A DNA stretch of 39,647 nucleotides from Alloprevotella sp. (GTDB lineage Bacteria > Bacteroidota > Bacteroidia > Bacteroidales > Bacteroidaceae), in assembly GCA_017446765.1 (NCBI GenBank), contig JAFSQD010000037.1, positions 1-39,647 of the forward strand. Reading direction: 5' to 3'. Made by a program: the position numbers and the translations under genes. Below the pieces are notes generated by a model. That model saw nothing but the letters and a program-made list of their open reading frames with translations. It had not been told where the DNA came from and searched no databases. Shown piece by piece: positions 1 through 7,098 of the stretch (its first letter is position 1; every line of letters begins with the position of its first letter).

Positions 1-1
1 C

Positions 2-859
2 ATGGCGGTAGCCATCGCCCAGAATGTCGTCAACATCAGCCTCTCCCTGTTCTTTGTCATCTTCCTCGGCATGAAAGTGGAAGGCGTTGCCCTGGGCACA
101 CTCATCGCACAGTGGGTAGGTCTTGCCATGTTTGCCGCAGCCAAAGATTCTCCTCTCAGGGCGACTGCTTTCTGGAAAACGCTTTTTCGGAGGAAGCCGT
201 CCTCCATCACGCATGTGCACCATGCCGTGTCCTCGCATGGTAGTCACCTCGAAGTGACATTGTTCCTGCGCACCTTGTGCATGGTAGCCGTGATGGTCTG
301 GTTCACTCGGAGCGGTTCTGCACAGGGAGAAGTGATTCTTGCTGCTAATGCGCTATTGATGCAGTTCTACATGCTGTTTTCCTATTTCATGGACGCTTTT
401 GCCTATGCCGGCGAGGCCATCGGGGGAAAATACTACGGTGCCAAGGATGGTCCGAACTTCCGATTGCTGATGCGCTTGCTCTTCACGTGGGGCATAGGGC
501 TGGCATTCCTTTTCACGCTCATCTATGGCGTGAGTGGCAAGATGATGCTTTCCCTGCTGACGGACGAGGCTGCCACGCGCCTTGCCGCCCAACCTTATCT
601 TCCCTTTGCCAGCATAGTACCCCTTTGCGGATTTGCCACGTTCCTATACGATGGCCTCTGCATAGGAACGACGAAGGTGAAACTCTTGCTGGCATCCGTC
701 TTAGCCGGCATGACCGCCTACTTTACGATCATTTTGACACAGCCCTCCCCGGACGCCAACGTATCCTTGTGGCTCGCATTGCTGACATTTCTTGTTTTGC
801 GGGGCATTGTGCAAGCTCTTGCGTTCCGCCGGGGTGAGCGCATAACGTTTAGCGAATAA
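2..859 (+). CDS. MATE family efflux transporter, C-terminal part
   Basis: This is the C-terminal 285 residues of a multidrug and toxic compound extrusion (MATE/DinF-type) transporter. Such proteins sit in the inner membrane and export drugs or metabolites using a Na+ or H+ gradient. They are usually about 440 residues long, so roughly 150 residues lie upstream of the window; the ATG at position 2 is simply the first in-frame codon seen and is probably not the start. The visible part has six or more hydrophobic segments and the family-like stretch around residues 125-145 (YAGEAIGGKYYGAKD), which resembles the loop of the second six-helix half. pyrH follows 22 bases later on the same strand. 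Substrate cannot be read from the sequence. Confidence 0.88.
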   Translation: MAVAIAQNVVNISLSLFFVIFLGMKVEGVALGTLIAQWVGLAMFAAAKDSPLRATAFWKTLFRRKPSSITHVHHAVSSHGSHLEVTLFLRTLCMVAVMVWFTRSGSAQGEVILAANALLMQFYMLFSYFMDAFAYAGEAIGGKYYGAKDGPNFRLLMRLLFTWGIGLAFLFTLIYGVSGKMMLSLLTDEAATRLAAQPYLPFASIVPLCGFATFLYDGLCIGTTKVKLLLASVLAGMTAYFTIILTQPSPDANVSLWLALLTFLVLRGIVQALAFRRGERITFSE

Positions 860-881
860 TAACAAACACCCTACATATATT

Positions 882-1592
882 ATGCAAAGATTCAAACGTA
901 TCCTCCTCAAACTGAGCGGCGAGAGTCTCGCAGGCGCTCAGGGTCACGGCATTGACACCGAACGTCTTTCGGAATATGCCGCACAAATCAAGGAAATCAC
1001 GGAAATGGGCGTGCAGGTGGGCATCGTCATCGGCGGTGGCAACATCTTCCGCGGCCTGCAAGGTGCCGGTCGCGGCTTCGACCGCGTGAAAGGTGACCAG
1101 ATGGGCATGTGCGCCACCGTCATCAATTCGCTCGCCCTCTCCTCGGCTCTCGGTGCCATTGGCGTGAAGAGCCGTGTGCTCACGGCCATACGCATGGAGC
1201 CCATCGGCGAATTCTATTCCAAGTGGAAAGCCATCGAAGCCCTCGAGCGTGGCGAAGTGGTCATCTGTTCTGCGGGAACAGGCAATCCTTATTTCACGAC
1301 CGACACTGGCTCGACCCTGCGCGGCATTGAGATTGAGGCCGACGTCATGCTGAAGGGCACACGCGTGGACGGTGTCTACACGGCCGACCCCGAGAAAGAT
1401 GCTTCGGCCACAAAGTTCGACGACATCAGCTACGACGAAGTGCTCCGTCGCAACCTGCGCGTGATGGATCTCTCGGCCATCACGATGGCACGCGAAAACG
1501 GACTCCCCATCTACGTGTTCAACATGGACGTCGTGGGCAACCTGCGCCGCGTGATGGAAGGTGAAAACATCGGTACCTACGTGCATGCCTGA
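882..1592 (+). CDS. pyrH: UMP kinase
   Basis: Uridylate kinase phosphorylates UMP to UDP with ATP in the cytoplasm, an essential step of pyrimidine nucleotide synthesis. The protein has 236 residues, the normal bacterial length, and belongs to the amino-acid-kinase fold. The N-terminal KLSGES nucleotide loop lies at residues 10-15 and the GGGN glycine loop at 51-54. GTGNPYFTTD (about 131-140), which contacts the phosphate, and the DGVYTADPEKD segment (about 163-173) are all intact. The ATG lies in an A-rich context with no Shine-Dalgarno site, as is usual for Bacteroidales. A GtrA-like gene starts 15 bases downstream. I see nothing unusual in it. Confidence 0.98.
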   Translation: MQRFKRILLKLSGESLAGAQGHGIDTERLSEYAAQIKEITEMGVQVGIVIGGGNIFRGLQGAGRGFDRVKGDQMGMCATVINSLALSSALGAIGVKSRVLTAIRMEPIGEFYSKWKAIEALERGEVVICSAGTGNPYFTTDTGSTLRGIEIEADVMLKGTRVDGVYTADPEKDASATKFDDISYDEVLRRNLRVMDLSAITMARENGLPIYVFNMDVVGNLRRVMEGENIGTYVHA

Positions 1593-1607
1593 TACCTTCC
1601 CCCTGTC

Positions 1608-2000
1608 ATGAGCATCAAGACACGCCACGAAGCATGGCTTCTCGTGAAATATGGCATGGTGGGAGTGGCCAACACGGTCGTGACTGCTGCCACCTTCTTC
1701 CTGCTTCGCCAGGCCGGCGTGGGCGAGGATATTTCCAATCTCCTCTCCTACGTTGCCGGCGTCTTGAACAGTTTCGTGATGAACAAACTCTTCGTCTTCC
1801 GCGACAAGGCGACGCCCTGGATGCGGCAAGGTGTCACGTTCTTCCTGGGGGCCGCCGTCTGCTGGCTGCTGCAATGGGGGGCTTTCCGCGCACTTCTCAG
1901 CCTCATCCCCGAGGCGTGGGCATACTTCGCAGCCATGATTGTCTACAACGTGCTCTACTACCTCTACAACCGTCTCGTCACCTTTCGGCGGAATGCATGA
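1608..2000 (+). CDS. GtrA family membrane protein
   Basis: A 130-residue protein with four predicted membrane helices (about residues 11-30, 38-57, 70-90 and 100-120), the size and layout of the GtrA/DPMS family. Family members are thought to help move undecaprenyl-linked sugars across the inner membrane or to partner glycosyltransferases; the exact role here is unknown. The opening KYGMVGVANTVV, the helix-two stretch ending NSFVMNKLFVFRD, and the closing YNVLYYLYNRLVTF are typical of the family. It sits 15 bases after pyrH and may share its transcript. No glycosyltransferase gene is next to it, so a partner is not evident. The next 800 bases have no gene. Confidence 0.9.
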   Translation: MSIKTRHEAWLLVKYGMVGVANTVVTAATFFLLRQAGVGEDISNLLSYVAGVLNSFVMNKLFVFRDKATPWMRQGVTFFLGAAVCWLLQWGAFRALLSLIPEAWAYFAAMIVYNVLYYLYNRLVTFRRNA

Positions 2001-2060
2001 CGACCATGCTTTCCACGAGAAAACGAATTATAGAACACACCTCAAGTGGATCCTTTTTTT

Positions 2061-2339
2061 GAAAACTTTTTTGCGACGAAAACTGCGACCTCTGCTACCC
2101 AGCCTTCGTAGAAAACACATTGTCAACACGTTGCGAGCACCAGCGAGGTAGCAGTGGGTAGCAGTTGTGGCATCGGAAAAGGTCTCTTAGCGTGTCGCAA
2201 CCATGCACTTTGGGGCAGGCTGTCACGTCAATTTTGAGGTGTAAACCATCCTTTGTTGCCGCGAAAGAGCACCTTATGCTGAGCAGCCCTTGTGTTTAGC
2301 ATGTCGCTTTTGACGAAAAAAGTGGCTTATCGTGTCGCC
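2061..2339 (+). repeat. Interspersed repeat, copy A
   Basis: This 279-base stretch matches the last 271 bases of the window (39377-39647) in the same orientation. Both open with GAAAACTTTTTT-type runs and ACCTCTGCTACCC. Both continue with the 19-base block GGTAGCAGTGGGTAGCAGT, then CTTAGCGTGTCGC and ACCATGCACTTTG, and both finish with a 23-base identical run ending CGTGTCGCC. The blocks are conserved while the sequence between them has drifted. CTGCTACC near the left end can pair with the later GGTAGCAG to make a stem. No protein is encoded. It lies between the GtrA gene and the minus-strand hydrolase. Confidence 0.85.
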
Positions 2340-2418
2340 TCGAAACCTGTGGGCCCTTTCGCCGTACGCTGTTTGATGAGGTTGAACGACGCTCCGCCCC
2401 GCAAGCACAGAGAGGCAT

Positions 2419-2458
2419 TTTCCTACGCCTTTGGAATCGATTCCAAAGGCGTAGGAAA
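2419..2458. repeat. 40-bp perfect palindrome
   Basis: The 40 bases are their own reverse complement, with the centre between 2438 and 2439 inside ATCGAT. Each arm reads TTTCCTACGCCTTTGGAATC. There is no loop, so it would form a cruciform or very strong hairpin. It is in the gene-free stretch between repeat copies A and B, and no T-run follows to mark it as a standard terminator. Its role is unknown; a protein-binding, recombination or transcript-ending site are all possible. Confidence 0.9.
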
Positions 2459-2534
2459 TATTCTATTAAGCCAAATGACTACAATTTGAGGGAGAAATCG
2501 CTCCACCCTCACGGCGGGAGGATTGGGAGGAAAT

Positions 2535-2670
2535 GGCATGCTAAGCCCTGATTTTCGGCGTTCCACTGCTACCTACTGCTACCCCGCCAACACCCACAAC
2601 GCATTGTATATGAATCACATACAAGGGTGAGGTAGCAGAGGTGGCATTATTTTCCCCAAAAAAGATTTTC
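2535..2670 (-). repeat. Interspersed repeat, copy B (inverted, partial)
   Basis: Read on the minus strand from 2670, this matches the beginning of copies A and C. The shared elements, in order, are a GAAAATCTTTTTT run, CCACCTCTGCTACC, CCTTGTATGTGATT, TTGTGGGTGT, GGTAGCAGTAGGTAGCAGT and GCTTAGCATGCC. It resembles the copy at 39377 more closely than copy A in the middle portion. Together with copy A it gives the 2061-2670 segment inverted ends, like a small non-coding mobile element. The match ends near 2535. Confidence 0.78.
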
Positions 2671-2796
2671 TATATTTACGATATGCGTAGCCAATGCAAT
2701 GCCCGGGCCGCTGGCTCAAAGCCCTTCCAGGCCGCGGGAGGGATGCACACCCCTTACGCAGGGCACTGCCTGGTAAGGGGCTTGCTGTAAACCATG

Positions 2797-4065
2797 CTAA
2801 AGCGCTACAGATTCAAGGCTACCAATCCAATCGGCTATGTCGCGGAGCACTTCGGGGGAAATGGTCTCCTCTATCTGCCCATACTCAATGGGAAGTCCTG
2901 TTGTGCAGTGCTGAAACAGGTGGTTTAGCGTAGGATAACTCTTGAACAGATGGCGAGGGGCGGAGGGAAGCAGCCGACGAATGGCAGGCAGGTTGAGCGA
3001 TGCAATGACTTGTACGTCGCGCTCGCCGTTGAGGGCAAAGACGGGGCAGCGTGTGGCCTGCAGGTGGGCAGAGGGGTCGTAGGTAACAAACCACTTCATC
3101 CAGGGTATCTCCTTGACGGCATCCAGTTGGTGTACCTTTTCCACGGTCATATCTGCCACCCGTCCTGAGAGGGATAGGATGCAATTGCTTTGTGCGGCCA
3201 GGAGTGTGTCGCCCTTCACGCCAGGAGCGGCAAGCGAGACGATGAAGTCCACCAATCCTTGTGCTCCCAGCATGAAGGCGATGCTTCCGCCCTCGCTGTG
3301 GCCGAGACAACCCACGCGCCCAAATGCCTTCTGCTCGCGAAGGAAGGAGATACCCGCTGCGGCATCGCGCATGAAATCCTCGGTCGTGGCGCTTTCCACC
3401 TCGCCACCCACGGAGCTACCCGTGGCACGGTCGTCATAGCGCAACGAGGCTATGCCGCGACGTGCCAGGTAGTCGGCCAGGACATGAAACGGGGCGTGAG
3501 AAAAGATTTCCTCGTCACGGTTTTGCTGTCCGCTACCACTGACGAAGAGCACCACGGCAGGCTTTTCGGAGGAAGAGGCGTCGTAGCCGACAGGATAGGT
3601 CAGCGTGCCGGCCAAGGTTGCACCGTCGGCCTCGTTGATGAAGCTGACTTCTTCCGCCTTGTAGGGATAGGGAGGCTGCGGACGCTGTGGACGCATCACT
3701 TCCGGTACTCCTCGTTCCAAGGAAAGGCGGAAGGCGACGCCATTCTGCGTAAACTTTCCTTCAAGGCGGCCATTGTGCAAGTGGGCCCGGTAGCTGGCAT
3801 TGAGCGCATCGAAGCGCACGGCAATGCTGTCGTCGGAAAGAAACTCCTTGAAAGCCCCAATGCCCTTTGCGCCTTGGTCGGGGCTGTCAAGGGCTATTAC
3901 CACATACCCATCCTTTTGCTCCAAATGAAGCACGAGCGTGAGCGACTGGATGCCAAACTTCAGTTTGCCTGACCACGCACCAAGCAGGGCCATCGTGGAG
4001 GCTACCTGAGCCTGTGCATGAGCCACACAGAGCACACACACAATATAGAAAAGGAGTCGTTTCAT
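2797..4065 (-). CDS. Secreted alpha/beta hydrolase
   Basis: A 422-residue exported serine hydrolase. I place the start at the ATG at 4065 (MKRLLFYIVC), which gives a clean signal peptide ending near VAHAQA; a longer GTG reading back to 4101 lacks one. Residues about 25-120 form an N-terminal domain seen in Bacteroidetes hydrolases. The alpha/beta-hydrolase domain follows, with nucleophile Ser257 in GHSEGG, a later NGERDVQV that can supply the acid, and LNHLFQ near the C-terminus for the catalytic His. It probably cleaves an ester or peptide in the periplasm; the substrate is unknown. The small lipoprotein gene ends 35 bases upstream, so the two are likely co-transcribed. Confidence 0.88.
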   Translation of the reverse strand: MKRLLFYIVCVLCVAHAQAQVASTMALLGAWSGKLKFGIQSLTLVLHLEQKDGYVVIALDSPDQGAKGIGAFKEFLSDDSIAVRFDALNASYRAHLHNGRLEGKFTQNGVAFRLSLERGVPEVMRPQRPQPPYPYKAEEVSFINEADGATLAGTLTYPVGYDASSSEKPAVVLFVSGSGQQNRDEEIFSHAPFHVLADYLARRGIASLRYDDRATGSSVGGEVESATTEDFMRDAAAGISFLREQKAFGRVGCLGHSEGGSIAFMLGAQGLVDFIVSLAAPGVKGDTLLAAQSNCILSLSGRVADMTVEKVHQLDAVKEIPWMKWFVTYDPSAHLQATRCPVFALNGERDVQVIASLNLPAIRRLLPSAPRHLFKSYPTLNHLFQHCTTGLPIEYGQIEETISPEVLRDIADWIGSLESVAL

Positions 4066-4100
4066 AATGTCACTTTTAGAAACAAATGCATGCGACCCCA

Positions 4101-4568
4101 CTACTTAAGGATGCGATCCATCACCACCCAGACGGCTTTGCCGGTCTGCACGTGGTAGATCTTTGCCTCGAGAAGGTCCGACTTTGTCTGCAAGAGCGTC
4201 AGCCGAAGATATTCCTTGCCGTCGGCATAGATAGTCACATAGTCACCCTTTGCCGAGAAGGTACAAGGCACGTCGTCTGGAGCAAAATAGCCCTTCAGTT
4301 CGCAGCTGAGATTCTGGGTAAAAAACTTGAACGTTGTCTCAACGGCGAGCTCCTTGGTGTCGAAAAAGTCCTCCCATGCCACGTACTCTCCCGCCTCCAC
4401 ACGCTTGGCTTGCTTCACCACATAGTGGTCGGCTTGAGCCAGATAGAGGTCAGTTAGGAATTCCTTCGCCGTCTCTTCGTCGCAAGACGTGAAGGTGGTC
4501 GTTGTCAGGCCCATTGCGATGAGCATGAGACCCAGGGTCAAAAGTTTCTTTGTCATTTTCGTCTTCAT
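4101..4568 (-). CDS. Small lipoprotein of unknown function
   Basis: A 155-residue predicted lipoprotein. The ATG at 4568 begins MKTKMTKKLL; a GTG six codons earlier and an ATG at 4556 are other possible starts. A hydrophobic stretch runs into FTSC with D and E after the cysteine, the typical Bacteroidetes lipobox. The mature part is mixed alpha/beta with alternating hydrophobic residues near the end (GDYVTIYADGKEYLRLTLLQ), suggesting a small beta-rich domain like those of lipocalin-type lipoproteins, but I do not recognise the family. It lies between pepD and the alpha/beta hydrolase on the same strand and probably belongs with the hydrolase. Confidence 0.82.
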   Translation of the reverse strand: MKTKMTKKLLTLGLMLIAMGLTTTTFTSCDEETAKEFLTDLYLAQADHYVVKQAKRVEAGEYVAWEDFFDTKELAVETTFKFFTQNLSCELKGYFAPDDVPCTFSAKGDYVTIYADGKEYLRLTLLQTKSDLLEAKIYHVQTGKAVWVVMDRILK

Positions 4569-4656
4569 TCTATGGTTTGAATTCACTTACGGGAGTGAAC
4601 GGGGACAAATGCTTCGTCCTGCACGTAGTGCTTCACATCCTGCCAGCAAAGCTGGC

Positions 4657-4683
4657 TTAACTCCCTACTTAACTTCATTCTAT
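4657..4683 (-). repeat. Intergenic motif ATAGAATGAAGTTAAG..GGAGTTAA, copy 1
   Basis: Read on the minus strand, this is ATAGAATGAAGTTAAGTAGG followed by GAGTTAA. Near-identical stretches lie at 36147-36173 and 39121-39146. Here it is in the 209-base gap between pepD and the small lipoprotein. The rest of that gap has a short stem (GCCAGC/GCTGGC) and no other signal that I can name. Confidence 0.7.
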
Positions 4684-4777
4684 CGCTCGGGCTTGCTCGC
4701 TTTGCTTGCAAAGTTTCGCTACGCGCTTGGCTTGCCAAGAACTCCCGATACTTTCACTGTGGCTGCGAAAGGCTGCG

Positions 4778-6226
4778 TCAGATGTTCCTAAGCAGGTCCA
4801 GCAGGTGGTCCCAAACCATCTGGACAGTAGGAATGAGCAGACGTTCGTCGGGGCTGTGGACCCCACGCAGCGTGGGTCCGAAGCTCACCATGTCGAGGTG
4901 AGGGTATTTCACGCTGAACAAGCCGCATTCAAGGCCGGCATGAATGCCTTTCACGACGGGTTCCTTTCCAAAAAGGCGCTTGTAGCTTTCTACCGCCTTC
5001 TTCACGAGCAGACTGTCGGGGTTGGTGGCCCATCCGGGATAGCCGTCGCCAGTCTCCACCTTGACGGCTCCGCCCAAGCGGAATGCAGCGCGCACCGTGG
5101 CCGACATGTTCTTACGGTTTGACATGATGCTTGAGCGCTGGCTGGTGACCACGCGGACAACGCCGTCCTGCAGACGCACGGAAGCAAGGTTTGAACTGGT
5201 CTCGACAAATCCAGGAATGCTTTGGCTCATCGCATAGACGCCATTATGTACAGCGCGCAAGGCAAGTAGCATACGGCACATCTCATCGGCCTTCTGCACC
5301 AGGGTCACACCGCCCACGCTTTCGAGCGTCAGCGCAAGGTCGGGCTCGGTCTCGCTGAACTCTTCGCAGACGGCAGCAGCCAGGAGGTTGAGGTCGGCAG
5401 ACAGTTGGTCGCGGAAAGCCGCAGGGACGGCGATGACGGCAGTGCCCTCGCGGGGAATCGCATTGTGGAGACCTCCACTCTGGATGTCGGCCAGGCGCAA
5501 GTCGGTCTTCTCCATCTCGTCGGTGAGGAAGCGAACAAGGATTTTGTTGGCATTTGCACGATTCTTGTTGATGTCGTCGCCCGAGTGACCGCCACAGAGG
5601 CCTTTCACCGTGACCCGTGCCGCATAGTAACCGGCAGGAAGGGGCTCGGGGGAAAAGGGAAACTCTGCCACCGTGTTGGCACCACCGGCACAGCTGACGA
5701 AAATCTCGCCTTCATCCTCCGAATCAAGGTTGATGAGGAAGTCGCCCTCCATGAATCCGGGCTTCATGCCCTCGGCTCCGGAGAGACCCGTCTCCTCGTC
5801 GCGCGTGAAGACACACTGCAGGGGGCCATGCTGTATGTCGTCAGACTTCAGAATGGCCATCTCCATCGCCACGCCGATACCGTCGTCGGCACCAAGCGTG
5901 GTGCCACGAGCCTTCATCCAGTCGCCGTCAATATAGGTCTGTATCGCGTCAGTATCGAAATTGAAGTCCACGTCGGCATTCTTCTCGCACACCATGTCCA
6001 TGTGGCTTTGTAGGATCACGGCTGGAAGATGCTCGCAACCAGGCGTTGCAGGCTTGGAGATAGCCACGTTGCCTGTGTCATCCACCTTTGTGGGCAATCC
6101 GAGCCCTTCGCCAAACCTGCGCAGGAAGTCTATCATTTTTTCCTCGCGCTTCGAGGGACGGGGCACACGATTTACTTCTGCAAAGCAGTCGAAGACGAGC
6201 TTCGGTTGTAAGTTTTCTGCGTTCAT
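4778..6226 (-). CDS. pepD: Cytosol non-specific (aminoacyl-histidine) dipeptidase
   Basis: A metallopeptidase of family M20, PepD subtype, that cleaves dipeptides such as Xaa-His in the cytoplasm. From the ATG at 6226 (MNAENLQPKL) it has 482 residues, matching the usual length of about 485. Metal-binding and catalytic residues are visible: His75 and Asp77 in SHMDMV, Asp114 in GADDGIG, Glu144 and Glu145 in RDEETGL, and a conserved GLCGGHSGDDI stretch near residue 211. A longer reading to 6268 would start inside the promoter region and is unlikely. A promoter box at 6266-6273 on this strand faces one for the opposite gene. The protein appears intact. Confidence 0.96.
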   Translation of the reverse strand: MNAENLQPKLVFDCFAEVNRVPRPSKREEKMIDFLRRFGEGLGLPTKVDDTGNVAISKPATPGCEHLPAVILQSHMDMVCEKNADVDFNFDTDAIQTYIDGDWMKARGTTLGADDGIGVAMEMAILKSDDIQHGPLQCVFTRDEETGLSGAEGMKPGFMEGDFLINLDSEDEGEIFVSCAGGANTVAEFPFSPEPLPAGYYAARVTVKGLCGGHSGDDINKNRANANKILVRFLTDEMEKTDLRLADIQSGGLHNAIPREGTAVIAVPAAFRDQLSADLNLLAAAVCEEFSETEPDLALTLESVGGVTLVQKADEMCRMLLALRAVHNGVYAMSQSIPGFVETSSNLASVRLQDGVVRVVTSQRSSIMSNRKNMSATVRAAFRLGGAVKVETGDGYPGWATNPDSLLVKKAVESYKRLFGKEPVVKGIHAGLECGLFSVKYPHLDMVSFGPTLRGVHSPDERLLIPTVQMVWDHLLDLLRNI

Positions 6227-6251
6227 TTGAGTGTATGTTTTAAGGAATTTG

Positions 6252-6259
6252 TACTTTTG
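6252..6259 (+). promoter_or_regulatory. Promoter -7 box TACTTTTG for the small membrane protein
   Basis: Matches the Bacteroidales TAnnTTTG -7 box, 21 bases before the ATG at 6280. A TTTG at 6226-6229, 22 bases upstream, could serve as the -33 element. It faces the opposite-strand box at 6266-6273 with six bases between. Confidence 0.7.
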
Positions 6260-6265
6260 TGGCCT

Positions 6266-6273
6266 CAAAAGTA
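6266..6273 (-). promoter_or_regulatory. Promoter -7 box TACTTTTG for pepD
   Basis: A perfect minus-strand copy of the -7 box, pointing toward pepD (start 6226). With the plus-strand box it forms an inverted repeat of 8-base arms. No good -33 match is visible at the usual distance. Confidence 0.65.
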
Positions 6274-6279
6274 AGAATA

Positions 6280-6477
6280 ATGTTTCAAACTTTCGCTGTC
6301 ATCATTGGATTAATTGCCGTTTGCGTGGCTCTTTTGAGCGTACGCATCTTCTTCGGCAAACGTTTTGTACATACCCATATTGAGGGCAACCGCGACATGC
6401 ACGAGCGTGGGATACACTGCGTTATGCACATGGACAAGGAGGAACGCCGCAGCAAGAAAACGACAGTGAGAGAATAA
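6280..6477 (+). CDS. Small membrane protein of unknown function
   Basis: A 65-residue protein with one N-terminal membrane helix (about residues 4-25, FAVIIGLIAVCVALLSVRIFF) and a short, very basic and histidine-rich tail (HTHIEGN, HCVMHMDKEERRSKK). I choose the ATG at 6280; an earlier GTG at 6259 falls in the promoter. The layout recalls small proteins often found in Bacteroidetes, but I cannot name a function. It is divergent from pepD and lies 21 bases before the OmpH-like lipoprotein gene, so it may be the first gene of that transcript. The tail probably lies in the cytoplasm by the positive-inside rule. Confidence 0.72.
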   Translation: MFQTFAVIIGLIAVCVALLSVRIFFGKRFVHTHIEGNRDMHERGIHCVMHMDKEERRSKKTTVRE

Positions 6478-6498
6478 AAATCGAAAAAAGATTATCAC

Positions 6499-7098
6499 AT
6501 GAAAAAGACAATGCTCGCCATGGCCATGGCCTCAATGGTGCTGGCTGGTTGCAACAAGGGTGGAGATGCCGCCAAGGTCAAGGACAACGGACTCCCCAAA
6601 GCTGAAGCAAAAACAAAAAGCACGGCCATCGCATATATCGAGATTGACAGCCTTGCCACACAATACCAATACTGCGTGGAGCAGCAGAAAATCCTCAAGC
6701 AAAAGAGCGATGGCTTCGAAGCCCAGCTGAAGAAGGAGGCGCAAGCCCTGCAAAGCGGGGCAGCTGCCTTCCAGAAGAAACTCCAGGACGGTCAGTTCTC
6801 CTCTGAGCAGGAGGCCCGCAACGCGCAGGCTGCACTGGAACGCCAGCAGCAGACAGCACAGCAGCACGAAGCCCAGTACTCCGAGCAAATCGCACAAGCC
6901 ACGGCCGACTATCAGAAAGAACTTCTCAAGAGACTGCAGGAGTTTCTCAAAGAGTACAACAAGGACGGACGCTACGCCATGATCATCTCCAACAGCGCAA
7001 CGACGATGTCCGTTCTCCACGCTGCCGAAGGACTTGACATCACCGCCGAAGTCATTGCTGGACTCAACAAGGAATACAAACCCGAGGAGAAGAAATGA
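6499..7098 (+). CDS. OmpH/Skp-like lipoprotein
   Basis: A 199-residue predicted lipoprotein with the fold of the periplasmic chaperone Skp (OmpH family), which holds unfolded outer-membrane proteins. The lipobox is MVLAGC with Cys18. An AYIEIDSL strand follows at about residues 45-52. Next comes a long glutamine-, lysine- and glutamate-rich coiled coil (about 60-150), the tentacle-like part of Skp, then closing beta elements (YAMIISNSATTMSVLHA). Classical Skp is soluble; the lipid anchor here is a variation common in Bacteroidetes. The stop codon overlaps the DUF1599 start by four bases (ATGA), so the two are translationally coupled. Confidence 0.88.
   Translation: MKKTMLAMAMASMVLAGCNKGGDAAKVKDNGLPKAEAKTKSTAIAYIEIDSLATQYQYCVEQQKILKQKSDGFEAQLKKEAQALQSGAAAFQKKLQDGQFSSEQEARNAQAALERQQQTAQQHEAQYSEQIAQATADYQKELLKRLQEFLKEYNKDGRYAMIISNSATTMSVLHAAEGLDITAEVIAGLNKEYKPEEKK

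Noticed and set aside
849..1874. A 341-codon minus-strand open frame opposite pyrH and the GtrA gene
   Set aside because: It is antisense to two clearly real genes, is rich in His and odd residues, and shows no known domain; high-GC third positions create such frames.
2292..2489. A 65-codon frame in the gene-free region
   Set aside because: It runs through the repeat and the 40-bp palindrome, has no domain, and the matching part of copy C does not keep the frame.
3190..3972. A 260-codon plus-strand frame opposite the alpha/beta hydrolase
   Set aside because: The minus-strand hydrolase has a signal peptide, catalytic motif and homologous layout; the plus frame has none.
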